NCBI RefSeq assembly: GCF_040807025.1
Contig: NC_090982.1
Span: 31,053,514-31,117,513, forward strand
Direction of reading: 5' to 3'
DNA: 64,000 nucleotides
From: Struthio camelus
Taxonomy: Eukaryota; Chordata; Aves; Struthioniformes; Struthionidae
Every line of letters begins with the position of its first letter. Position 1 is the first letter of the stretch. Below the pieces are notes generated by a model. That model saw nothing but the letters and a program-made list of their open reading frames with translations, made no database searches and had not been told where the DNA came from. Made by a program: the position numbers and the translations under genes. Shown piece after piece: positions 12,101-48,521 of this stretch.

Positions 12101-14405
12101 ACTTTGTTATTAATTAATACATACTTCCTACGTAGTCCTACCTCAAATGTTCAGAAACAAGTAAGGATAATTCAAAGGAAGTTTTAGGAAACTTGTAAGT
12201 GAGAACAGTAAAACATGTAGCTTTAAGCTCAAATACTTTTGTTTTCAACCTGCTTTAATTTGGTATGTTATACTTAATACCCAGCATGCCCTCTTTGTAA
12301 AGAGGAATAAGAAGCAAGTTCCAAAGAGCTCAGGCATGCTCAAAATGCTGAATTTGTGTTCTGCGTTCTTGGCCACATCTTTTTCTGTTATCTTCAATAT
12401 CAGACCTTCTCTTGATGTTTCTAGTGGTTGGGAGATGAAACTCACAAAATCTCTTCTTCTATCTGTGCCATTGAAAAATGGCGGGAGGTTGCCGAACTGC
12501 TCAGCCTTAACCCTTGGGGGAATTCGATTCCTGTTCAGTAGCATCCAGGATCTGAAACTCGGAGATGGGGGAAGGTTCAGACTGGCAAAATACCTACCAA
12601 ATGCCATGGAAGTGGACACCTGACACAGCTAATTAGAGCTATGACTCATCCCATTATGGCTCTCTAGTCACAACTGCTTTTCTGTGATGCTTCATTTCAC
12701 CTCTTTGTACATGTATTGCAAACAGAAAGAGAAGGATCACAGCCAGTAAGTACCCTTTCCTTTTAGCTTGTTCCAAGTATGCTGTGTCACTTCTTGGATC
12801 CTGGGCTCCATTTAGGGATAGATGAAAGGAGAAGGAAGGAGAAGTAAGCTAGCCATCCTATGGCATCAGCTGCTTACCTCCCATGGTACCGCAAAAGTAA
12901 TCTCAAAGGTTATTCTGCCAAAACTTCTCATCTAGCCCAGCTTCCCCTATATCTCCTGCTTCCCAAATTTCTTTCTCTGGCTTCACATGGCTGTTATTTG
13001 CACATGCACATCAGGTAATTGTACCTTGTTTAAGTGTTGGTTAATTTACTGAGGAATTTATCCGGCTTGTTATGTCCAGATGTGATCTGTTGCTTTCTGT
13101 GACATGCCTGCCCAAGGCAGCTCCAAGAACTTTGCAATATCAAGTATACTTTAACAGTGCCTGGTGTCAAGCTACTTGTAAGTAGCTGAGATTGGCATGG
13201 ACTCACCTAGATGATAACAATAGGTATTACAAGTTCTCCTTTCTTTGGTTGAGGAATGCGGCATGTTTGTTAAATACACCTAATTTTAATTTGATTAGAG
13301 AATGTATTTTCTTGTGCAGACATTATAGTCACTCTGATTTGTAAAGACAAAACTAATGCTACATTTGCTTTTTTGGTGCAAAACACCACCCCCACAACTT
13401 AATGCTTTTAAGTCTATATTTTAAGAAACCTTGTCATTAAAAAAAATGTGCACAGAGTATTAATTAAACTTTGTGCAATCCCTTGTATTGCTTGAAGTGA
13501 ACACATCTGCGTTGTTCCCAGTAATTACGGTTACAGCAAACAATTAAGTTAAATCTGAAACAATGAACATGGGAGTTGAAAATACACCTGAATATACATT
13601 CAAGAACAGAGCTTTGTTTTGTTCAGCTGCTGCTTACTCTCTAGACAGGTTCGTATCTTCATTTTTTTTTTTTTTTTTTTTAGATGATGGATGGGAGTTT
13701 CTAAGGATATTCAGTTGCTGCTTTTCTCAGCAATTACGGACGTATTCAGGGCACTTCCTTATACTACATTAGAATCTAATTTGAATGAAAGAATGATGGC
13801 TAATATAGAGCACCCTAAGATAAAAATTTTGGCGGGAGAGTGGCTAGTTTCATCTCACTTTCAAATCTTGTTCTTACCTGCCTTATCAATTTGATTTCAA
13901 AATCCTGTCAAAATAACAAAACATGCTAGTACCTCTGAAGCTATTCTCTGCAAGGAACCAGGAGTTGTCTGCTACAGAGACAGCATGGAGTAGCTGCTAT
14001 TTTAATACACGAAGTGTGGATGTGTTTTGTTTTGTTTTTTTTTTTCTTCTTCTTGGTAGAGAAGAATCGTCTAAGCAAGATGCAGTTCTGGCCTGTTCTG
14101 CACTGAAGAAAATGTACAGATGTGTATTAGTTAGTGGAGCATCAGCACTTGAAAGCAACCAGCCAGAGAACCCAGGAGAAAATGCAGCACTGAAGATCCT
14201 CTTTGTTCATTTGGATGGGCCTATAGATCTCATTGCTCCTCGCCTGGAGAAGAGGAGAGGACATTTTATGCCACCTGAATTACTTAAGTCTCAATTTGAT
14301 ACTCTGGAGCCTCCTAGAGCACCAGAAAACTTTATTACTGTCAGTGTAGAAAAATCTCTTCCTGAAATAGTGCTGGAAATTGAGAAAGCAATTTTTTCAG
14401 GGTGA
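9006..14405 (+). CDS. IDNK: IDNK, gluconokinase (5 coding exons, 182 aa)
   Basis: Gluconokinase transfers the ATP gamma-phosphate to D-gluconate, giving 6-phosphogluconate that can enter the pentose phosphate pathway. Coding exons are 9006-9046, 9457-9487, 9901-9987, 11601-11644 and 14060-14405; together 549 nt, 182 codons plus stop, against 187 aa in human. The P-loop GVSGSGKT (residues 8-15) is assembled across intron 1. [10 protein letters not shown] (27-36) and LNDEDRIPW follow, then [10 protein letters not shown] (79-88), GHFMPPELL (135-143) and SQFDTLEPP (145-153), all hallmarks of the gluconate kinase family. The start is firm: it sits in CCGCCATGG, and an in-frame TGA lies 9 nt upstream. 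The N-terminus is a few residues shorter than human. All introns are GT-AG. It converges with UBQLN1. Confidence 0.95.
9047..9456 (+). other. IDNK: IDNK intron 1
   Basis: A 410-bp GT-AG intron whose first 130 bp or so still belong to the CpG island. It ends in a CTCTTTTACAG acceptor. No other feature was seen. Confidence 0.85.
9457..9487 (+). CDS. IDNK: IDNK coding exon 2 (31 nt)
   Basis: A very short exon that completes the P-loop Lys and adds [10 protein letters not shown]. Acceptor TTTTACAG, donor AAAG|GTATGG. The exon ends on a codon boundary. Confidence 0.92.
9488..9900 (+). other. IDNK: IDNK intron 2
   Basis: A 413-bp GT-AG intron with a T-rich tract (about 9878-9899) before its acceptor. 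No other feature was seen. Confidence 0.85.
9901..9987 (+). CDS. IDNK: IDNK coding exon 3 (residues 25-53)
   Basis: 29 whole codons after a T-rich acceptor ending CTCCTTAG. Carries the DADDYH segment and the KKKM.EGIPLND block of gluconate kinases. The donor is GATGAG|GTAACT. Confidence 0.95.
9988..11600 (+). other. IDNK: IDNK intron 3
   Basis: A 1,613-bp intron. Nothing beyond AT-rich intronic sequence was seen; open frames of 65-82 codons here resemble no known protein. Confidence 0.8.
11601..11644 (+). CDS. IDNK: IDNK coding exon 4 (residues 54-67 and part of 68)
   Basis: 44 nt between a TTTTTTAG acceptor and the donor GGAG|GTAAGA. Encodes [14 protein letters not shown], the conserved DR-PWL segment of gluconokinases. 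It ends with two bases (AG) of an arginine codon finished in exon 5. Confidence 0.94.
11645..14059 (+). other. IDNK: IDNK intron 4
   Basis: A 2,415-bp intron. It contains an unexplained pair of overlapping antisense open frames at 12245-12623 (see findings) and a T20 tract at 13662-13681 directly followed by AG, which could act as a decoy acceptor upstream of the real one at 14059. Confidence 0.8.
13662..13681. repeat. T20 homopolymer in IDNK intron 4
   Basis: Twenty consecutive T residues followed by AG. It may be length-polymorphic, and together with the AG it resembles a strong 3' splice site. Confidence 0.9.
14060..14405 (+). CDS. IDNK: IDNK coding exon 5, C-terminal 115 residues
   Basis: The terminal exon begins after a long pyrimidine tract ending CTTGGTAG and runs to TGA at 14403-14405. 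It carries the [12 protein letters not shown] motif, a poorly conserved loop (about residues 93-111), and the GHFMPPELL and SQFDTLEPP motifs near the active site. It supplies nearly two thirds of the protein. Confidence 0.96.
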
Positions 14406-17400
14406 GGCTTTTTCAGGAGTTGTTTCTAAATTATATATACAGAGACTCTCTCAAGCATATTAAAGTTGTGAAACAGCATTTTAATTATTTTAAGTTAACC
14501 AGAACAACTTACTTTTCCCAATACTTAAATGGAGGTGGTATCCCAAGCTAATTTATTACTTTCGATATTTTTATCATGGCTCTGTAAAGGCTGTATAACA
14601 TGGATCTTTCACAATCCATCAACATTGTTTAAGATCTTTTCCATATGGAGTTAAAATTCCCATTAGTACGGGTGAAAGTGGAGCCACCGAAGCACAGCCT
14701 GCTTTTGAAAATCCCATAGAGTTACACAGTAATTGAAATTCTCATTTTTCTATTTTTACTTTGTCAAACCTGGAAGGGGAGAGCATATCTGCCAGTGAGT
14801 GATGAAATAATTAACAGCTTTGTAAAAAAGCTGTGTATTTATTTTTCTACAAATATAAAAGGCAGGAACTTGAATGATGAAGTTCTGTCCGATCTTGAAC
14901 AAGTTGTAGCTTCCACATTTGTGTCCTTAGCAACCCCACAAAGGTGCTGAGACTCTCTGAGCTCATTATCTGCACAGCAGCTGAAAAAAGAGGGAGGGGG
15001 GAAAAGGTGGTGGTGGAAAAATGGTACACAAAATACAATTCTCTGGAAAGTTTTGGAAATAAAATGAAAGGGGCATGATACTGGCTTTGAATTAGCATTC
15101 ATCATATGCAAAGCGTACCCATTGATAAAAGCAAGCGGAAAGTGAGTCAGCCAGTTAAGGTAAGATAGTGATCACAGGACTGATGGATATATCCTCCTTT
15201 TAAAACCTAACTGTCGTTCTTTCAGAGCTGGACTTTCTCTTTCACTTCCCTCTTCTGGCATGCTTTACTCTTCCACCGAAGCCTATAATATGCCCAGTCC
15301 GTTATATGCTTATGGATAGGTTTTCATACAACTACTTTAAAATTTGAGATCAAACTGTTTCTAATATACTTGTTCAGTTTTTTTTCTCTGATCAGGAAAT
15401 GCCTGAATATAGTCACAGAATTGAAAGTTTAAATCCTCTTTTTTTATTGCCAATTTTTAAAAATTCTTTTTTCCCCTGTTACAGAAGAGATGCCTCTTAT
15501 CTGCAGAGTTTCCATAAAGTTAATTTCTGTTGGAAAGATTCCACCACAAGTTAGACTGAACAGAATCATCCCTGTGTGCAGTTGCACATGAATTACTATT
15601 TAGTGTTCTCATGCAAATTTGTGATTTTTAAGGGGACCACTTAGTGCCTTTTCAAACAAAACTTGTGTTCTGAAGCATCTTTGGAGTAGTTTCTATTTAG
15701 ATAACTAGTTGAAATATGGTCATCTTGTTTCTCATTTTGTAGTGGTAATAAGTGTTTTGTGATTTACCAGGTATTACCCACTGTGCTTAGGCCTGTATTA
15801 TATGTGAATGTAATCTGACTGAAACCAAACATGCTGGATTCAGATTCAGGATTGTAAACGCACTCACTGAGAAGTGGTCTTTCCCTTTTCGTTTGACCTG
15901 GAGGAAAAATATCAGGCAGTTAGCAGTTTTACCATGTGTAGTTGCAGATTACGGCAGCACTGGGAAGAAAAGCCTCAGTTCATTCCGAGTTGATTTCTGC
16001 ACGCTTGTGGTTGATCTGAGGAACAGCCAGGGTGAAGCGGGAGACGGAGGCAAAGTTCAGTACAATAAAGTGAAGCGGCTGCACTTCTTAACACCCTCAA
16101 AATTCAGAGACTGTAGCTATTCAGACAAATTCACTGATCGGAGCTGTAACAATGTTTAGTCACTATGAAAATTAAAGAAATTGCACCCCCTTGTGGTACT
16201 ATCATTTTTAATGACGCCTTCATATTTTCCCAATATACTATTTTACAAGAAAACAGCATTTCTACTATGCCCACTATTAAATGCAGATTTATGCTCACTT
16301 TTTTTCAGACACAAACTAAAGAATTCAGGACTTCTTAACAGTGATGGGAAAGCAGCTGCATTCCGTCGCAGAACAGAGGATCAGGCAGAAGATGCAATTT
16401 CAGTCCCTCATAACTAAAAGAAACTGGGCAATATTTTTTAAGTAGGAGGATCTTAAAAGCTAAATTTTTTGCCTGCGTAGCAGAGCCCTTACTTTCAGAT
16501 CCATGTGTACTTACATCATGCTCACAAATTGGCTGGCATTAACAGGAGATCATGCTCACCACTTAAAAATCACTCCTCTCATGGGGAAGTCTGTTTAGGC
16601 ACCTTAGCTTGGAAGTCTCTCTTTTTTTAAACAAAACAGTACCTTCTTAAAGACTCTTCATACTTTATTCCTTCAGGTTCAGCTTTGATATGCCTCTTCT
16701 CCAATGACAGGAATATTTCCTTCTCTTAAATGTATATGCCTTTTGCTTGAACTTAAAGCAAAACAAAACATTACCAGTTCAAATAATGAGAGGAAAAGTC
16801 AAAAAAAATCAACCATTTAAATAATATGCCTTAAACATTATGAATGTCAGGTACAGATTTGCTATTGTAATTCAGTACTTTAACCTGTTATATATCCTCT
16901 CTGTGCTTTCCCTCCAGCCTCCTCCTGCTTCCTTTTCATTTAGAAAAGGAAGTTTGCAAGACTCTTTGGAAACAACTTCCCATTGGCTCTGATGGTTGAT
17001 TTATTTTCGCCAGCATGGGCACAGGCTTGCTCACATGTAAGGCTGCAGGAATGCACAAATTGCTTGAAAGAATATATGAACTTGCATTTCCCAGGGCCAT
17101 CAGTGGATCCCACCAGTCCTACAATTTGAGAGAGTCCAGAGACTACATATAGACGATTGTTCAAAAAAGTCTGTTACCCACTAATCTGAAAGACTGCTGT
17201 CTTTCAGCATCACTTTTCCTGCTCGTTTATCAAGAACAACAAAAAAAGACGCTAATCATCCAAATGCTAATTTCATACAGACAGCTCTGCTGAATGTAAT
17301 GGGACCGTGCATATGCACATTGGAAGGAAAAGATCCCAGAACGCTATATATGTAAGTTTCATTCCCCTACCCAAGCAGGTTCCTGCAACATTTAGTTTAC

Positions 17401-20110
17401 TTTTTTTTTTTCTTTTTTAAATGACCTTGCATCCTACTAGGAATATGTTGTTGCAATTCAGTTAGGCAGGCAGGTTATTTATATTTTGTTCTTCTGATGC
17501 AAATTTTCTGCGTTTTGAAATACCGTGAAACCAGAAAAGACTAAGGAGGACACGTCTGGAGTTAGAAATTGCGTTTCCTACCTTGCCATGAGCATAATAT
17601 TAGTACCTACAGAAGATACATGCACCATACCCCTCAAGAATGTGTGCTGAGGACAGTCTGTAATATGCTATGTAAATACTGTACCTACTACAAGAAATGT
17701 TTACAAAGGAGTAAACGTTTCATAACGCTTTACTGAGGAAATTAAAAATGAAAGGTAATTTCTAATAATGGTAGCCATTCCCAGATTAAACATGGGAAGG
17801 GTTGAGTCTTTAACTCAAGCTGCACCGAGTATCTATACAGGCAAAGGGTCCAACCCAGCTGCCTGCCATCTCAGCGCTAAACTGACACGGCTATTTTATT
17901 TTGCAGACGCACCATCAAGACAATTAGCCAGATCAAACAATTTACAAAACTAGCCATCTTGCGGATAAATTCCCAAGGGTACTTACCAGGGTTTGATGTG
18001 AATGTACAGATTATAAACCCTTTAAAATGGTAAAAAAAAAAAAAAAACCCACTGAACAGTTAACTCTTCCTCACTTTCAACTTTTAGGTATTGGGGGGAG
18101 GGGGTTTCTTTTTGCAACAGTTACTATTACTTTCTTTAGCAGTAGCGTGATGACCTTCAGATCCAGGCAAGGCAGATCCTTTGAGATCATTTAGTCCAGT
18201 GTAGGGGGGAAAAGAGGGAAGCAAGGAAATAAAAAGACAAGTTTGAGGTACACATGCTCTTCTTCTGGTCCGAAATGCAAGCAGCAGACTTCAAATACAA
18301 GTTATTTAACTGCTCAGAGGTAACTATAAGATCGCTTCTGAAAGAAATGGTAGATGAGACTTCCAGAAGAGAGAATTTTAAAGAGGGAAAGCAGAAGGGA
18401 CAGTGAGTATCTGCTCAGAGAGCGCGAGCGAGCAAACAACAGGAAGGTTCTGATATGCCATTAAATCAACAAGTGTCATCTATCTTCTATTACTAAAGAG
18501 GCAATAAAAGCTTATCACTACCTACAGACCTTGTTCCACCTACTACCACTTTTAACATTATGGTGCTTTCTGACAAAAATTAAAGTTCTTCCTAGGCGAA
18601 AGATGTCTCAGTGTTTTATCATGTCTTATGAGAAAGCAAGTTGACAATAGTTACTGATAAATTAAATACTGATTATACCTTTATAAGTAAACTTAGCTCA
18701 AGATTCATTGCAGAATTTAGGTCAATCTTCATCTTTTATTAAATTTCAACAGACTGACTTCAAATACAGTGCTTCTTGGCTGGCGTGCAACTTAAGTACT
18801 TACATAGGCGAATTGGATGTTGTCTCAAAAGGATGTTCACTTAGGCTAGATTCAGTGTTTTCCTATCTTGGTACAGCCTGGTGATTTTTAAAATCACCAT
18901 TAAAATCATCATTTAAAAATCACTCCTTTTTCCCCACCTCACCCTTGGGTCTTTCATTTGACAGCAGCCTTTTTAGAAATTATGAGTTTTATTCGTAAAA
19001 GGACCTGCCTTCTGAATGACCGGAGATCTCACTTTTTAAAACAACTTCCCTACAAAATGTCAAGTCAGGTTAGTTACTTTGAAGAGCCTAAGAGTAATTG
19101 TGAAAATAACTGTGAAAAGTTCTACTACAGAAACTACTTGCTGTCACTTCCCTAACACAACCTTGTACTCAGTGCAACAAATGCCACCTACCGAAACAGA
19201 ATTCACTGTGAAGGTATGATCCCTTGCAGGTGTACTAGCTTCGGTCAAGAAACAAAAGTAATAATAATTTCCCACCCAAACTATAGGTATTTTAAAAGGC
19301 TTTGATCATATAAAACTTAACCTATCAGGAGATTCTCTTTCGATTTTTGTTTGCTTGTTTAATACTGTGCTGCTGCATCTATGAGACTTTGATCCAGAGG
19401 CAGAGGCCTGCCAAACAAGAGACTCTCTTGAACTTTTCCCAGTACTGTGCATCAGCAATATTTGAGCAATTTAGTTACTGCCAAAGTAGGTAACAAGGTT
19501 ACTGAACAGTAAACACTTCAGTGAGAAGAATACAACACAGGTACTCTCCGAAAAAGCTGCATGCTTGGCTTTGTCAGGAGTTCTAACAATTGCACAGTAT
19601 GTAAAAGACAATACATGCTCTGCATCCTCCTTTATATCCCAATATAATTTGCTTTAACCAATTAACAGCTTTGAGTCAGGACTGGTAAATTAAACCATTT
19701 GTAAGCAATGTTTTTTAGAGTAAACTGAATTTATCTTTGTACCATCGAAAGAAGATTGTTCACGTTAACTGTTTAATGCAATACAGCAATTAAATCAGAA
19801 CATTCATACAACTACACTGACACCAAAGACCAAACAAGGCAGAGGCTATTCACTAATACACACAGCAGAATGCTTCATTTCACTGCCTCCACTTTATTTA
19901 AATCCATGGTCTCCAATATTACATGCCCCTTCCTCTCTCCCTTCCAATTGATAATTCAAGTATTGCTTACTAATCCTAGCCCCAAGTCAGTAAATATGCC
20001 CAGAAGTTACAGGGAGAGGCCAACCATAAAGCTGGTCAGTCATCTTGAATGCCAGGTAATCATTAACTGCAAACACACTGAGACAAGATGCTTAAAGATT
20101 TTTTAATTCA
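14406..20110. other. Gap between convergent IDNK and UBQLN1, holding their 3' UTRs
   Basis: No coding exon was recognised. Candidate poly(A) signals for IDNK on + are ATTAAA at 14459-14464, AATAAA at 15058-15063 and AATAAA at 16064-16069; I cannot say which is used. A 12-bp palindrome with homeodomain-like ATTA cores is near 17.3 kb, an A16 run is at 18032-18047, and a 9-bp inverted repeat is at 18880-18898. Short open frames, such as 15893-16159, look like no known protein. Confidence 0.6.
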
Positions 20111-20116
20111 TTTATT
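20111..20116 (-). terminator. UBQLN1: Candidate UBQLN1 poly(A) signal (AATAAA)
   Basis: TTTATT on the + strand reads AATAAA on the - strand, about 1.0 kb past the UBQLN1 stop codon, a reasonable 3' UTR length. Another copy lies at 19893-19898. Neither is proved. Confidence 0.4.
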
Positions 20117-21131
20117 ACCTGTGCACAAGAGAAGTAACTACCAATAAAAACTCAAAAGATATACAGTATTTTTTACATGGTGGTTAAAAGGAATTAGAAT
20201 ATCACATGACAATGAGTGAAAAGTAATGCTTCCAATTACAAATCATAATACGTGTTAGAATCTCAATGGAACAAGCCAAAAAGCCTTAGAAGCAGGTTCA
20301 GAGCACGAGGCAGTGCTCCTTTAATTTGCACAAAGATTAAGGTAATTTACAGTTAATCTTTGTGAATATTGAGACAATGTTACAATGCAAGTTTCTGTAC
20401 AGTTAGATGTAAAGAGATAACCAGAAGAGCAATTCTAGTATATTTTAAATGAACTTGCCTAAGCATTTCTGCTGAGATGTTTACCAAAGATGCTGGAAGA
20501 TTCTACACCGAAAAATGTCTTACAACTTGTTTTTTTTTTTTTTCCTGGCTTTTTTTGGTTACTTATAATTTCATTCTATTGCAATGTGTAAATTTCTAGA
20601 AATGAGCTGTTTCCATTGTATATATTGTGTTTATACTTTATACAAATAAAAGCAAAAATGGTAGATTACTCAAGTGGTATAAATCTTACAGCATTTTGCT
20701 AGCAAAAAATACATGCCGAAGTCACAATAAGCAGTATCGGTACCCACAAATTATAGCTTCAATTAATTTTGTTTCCTTTTTAATTTGTATTCTACATAAA
20801 TTACTACTGAAGGCTAATGTGTAAGTCGTAAATAAATTGGACAGTTGTAGGTCAGACAAAACCTGCTCACCCAACTGTGAAAGCGGATATTGTTTCAAAA
20901 AATCACAAATAATGCAGAACAAAGAAGTGTGATGCATGCAACAACGGAGTGAAAATGCATTGATTCCCACTGCTTGAAGAAAACTACTGCACTCCACCTT
21001 AAAATGCATCGGACTGATTTTAGTTATAACAAGACAATCCCAAGAGTCAGAATGAAATAAAGCAAGTATTTTAAAGATTTAAGAGCTGTTATCAAAAATA
21101 AATTACATTTTTTCAAGTTAAAGAAACACTG
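20117..21131 (-). other. UBQLN1: Probable UBQLN1 3' UTR
   Basis: AT-rich sequence directly downstream of the UBQLN1 stop, up to the first plausible AATAAA. It contains a T14 run (20530-20543) and several T-rich and A-rich stretches. The length is inferred, not observed. Confidence 0.5.
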
Positions 21132-46237
<25,106 letters not shown>

Positions 46238-46467
46238 GGCGGGCGGGGCCCGGCTGGCTCGGAGCGCGCGGCTGCCGGCGGCTGCGGGCGGCCCTGCGCG
46301 CCGCGGCCTCGCGCCCCCGCGACACTCGCTCCCGCAGCGCTGAACGGAAACTACCCGGCTCGGCCGCGGCGCGCGCTGATGACGCGACACAGCGGGGAAG
46401 TTACTAGAAAAGGGAGCTGCCTCCCCGGGCGTGGGCTCTCCGCGCCACCCCTCCTCCCCCGCCGCCG

Positions 46468-46479
46468 CGCGCATGCGCG
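46468..46479. promoter_or_regulatory. NRF-1 binding site
   Basis: CGCGCATGCGCG, an exact and palindromic match to the YGCGCAYGCGCR consensus of nuclear respiratory factor 1, about 230 bp upstream of the UBQLN1 start codon inside the CpG island. Confidence 0.7.
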
Positions 46480-48505
46480 GGATGGCCGCGCCAGGGGCGG
46501 GGCAGGGCGGTGCCGGGCCCGCGCAGGCGCAGTGGGCCGCGCACCGCCCCAGCGGCCGCGGCGCTGGTGAGCGCGGCAGAGGCGTTGGGTACGTTGTAAG
46601 GTGCGGCTGGTTGGGTAGGAAATAACGCTGTGTCATGGCCTGTAAGGCGTGCGTCTGAAAAAAATAAAAAAAGAGGCAGAATACCCGCTGTATACAGCTT
46701 CTGAACATAGAAGAGGATCGTGAACTGCCTTTGGCTTTTAAGCCGCTCAGCAGCAGTTTAAGGCTAAACTCAGCGTCGCAGTAGTAAACATTTACTGCTT
46801 TAAAAGGAGAATTACACAGCTAAAATGAAACCTGGACCAGATAAATCCGTTAAATTTAGGACCAGATTACATTTAGGACCAAATAAGGTACCTCAAATCA
46901 GCAAGTTAGGCTCTAAACGAATTTCAGTGCCAGCTTCCTATCTGTCCTTCAGTATCAAATGCATGGATGGTTTTAAATGCTACAGGCAAATGCCCTTTCT
47001 TCCCTATCCTTTAAATTATCCCAGGACTACCCTTTGCCACACAAGCCTGCCCCATCAGATAATTTGCCAGCTTGGTCCGCTACTGGGATGTCGCCTCAGG
47101 AACCCTGTTTACTTTGGTTCAGTTGATTTTAGATCTCCAAGTGGAGCGTAATGCAACATGGCAGGCTCCTGCTGTCTGAAACACTAACACCAAGCCAACT
47201 TAAAATCTGTTAATAGGTTTTAAAACCAGAATAGAGCGAACTGGCTGAGGGGCGTTCTGAGTTTTGTCTGCTCCCTTCTAAACATTCAGAGATGCTTACT
47301 TCAATATTGTCACACAAGACATCTAACAGAAGTAGTGCCTGATAAAGGAAGTTAAATTAGACAGTCTAACGATCCTGGGCTCCGCTGAAACAGACCTCAG
47401 ATTTATTACCCTACAAGTAAATTACTTGTGAACAACAGTCAAATTCACATGGAGATCTTCCATACCAATGTTACAGTTAACTCTCTGCTGAGGTTGCCAA
47501 TATGGCTCGGAGTTTATCTCAGGTCTCAGCCAGCACCCTAACAAAGGATGTTCTCGCACTGCTTTGAGTGGTCTCACAACCTGTTTTGCCAACACAACAG
47601 CAGTTTCTAGTGCATGATTTGCTTGGCACCTCAAAAAGCTAGACTACCAGCTCTGCCAAAAAAAAAAAAAAGAAAAGAAAAACCACAGAAATCTTGTCAC
47701 TGTAGGACAGATGAGCACGCTGGTTTTCTGCTTCTTCCAGAAATAACATTAAAACTCAGGTATAACAGGGGATGAGGAAGAAGATTCAGAATCATCTATT
47801 TTGGCTGTTTAAGCGGTAAGATACAATTCCTGTCCTAAAAGAGATTAACGTGCATCTGTGTAGTCTGTAGTATAAAGGCGGCTAGTTCTCAGTGGAAAGT
47901 CTCTAGGCTTTCCCATAATTAAGGTTGTCTTCATTGAAATACAAGTTCCTGGAGACAAACAGCTGCTAGGCGTGCAAGGTAATCTGAAAGCACTGTCAAG
48001 TCCATTGTAAAAACAGTCAGGATAGCGTGAGCTTTTCAAAGAACTGAACATTTATATATAAGCTCAGCAATTCTTCATGCTAGTTTTAAACCGCATTTCA
48101 TTAAAAGACAGGACTGGGTTTGTAGTTGCTAGTGTTTTCGATATCTGCCACCAAGCAAAAAGCTAAGCATTTCAGACACAGTAGATACATATACACACCC
48201 TTATTTGTATTATGTTGTTCTAATAACTAGGAAGAAAATTTTTTTTCATACAAATTAAAATACTTTATATTATTAATAATTCCAAATAGCAATGGAAATT
48301 GTTTCTTTTAATGGATTCTTGTTAAAAGGTACCTCTGAAGAGATTGTCTTCAATCTAAGAGTGCTAGTTTACTGAGTCAACCAACTTAGCAGTTTTCTTT
48401 CCACCTTTATTGTCAACTCTTAGACATTTCTGATTTGTTATTTTTTCCATCCATGCAAAGACATCCTAAGTTGGCACACAAAAAAAAATCCAACTCAGAA
48501 CAAAT

Positions 48506-48521
48506 ACACACACACACACAA
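48506..48521. repeat. (CA)8 microsatellite
   Basis: A run of alternating A and C, 16 bp, in the UBQLN1-GKAP1 intergenic region. Confidence 0.9.

Noticed and set aside
13691-13894. Extra IDNK exon after the T20-AG at 13662-13683
   Set aside because: The acceptor-like signal is strong, but the frame does not resemble gluconokinase and exon 4 joins exon 5 perfectly without it.
15406-15440. Possible antisense CR1 tail (TCACAGAATTG)
   Set aside because: Only a few bases resemble the octamer tail, and the neighbouring GGTTGGAAGGGACC-type block is absent.
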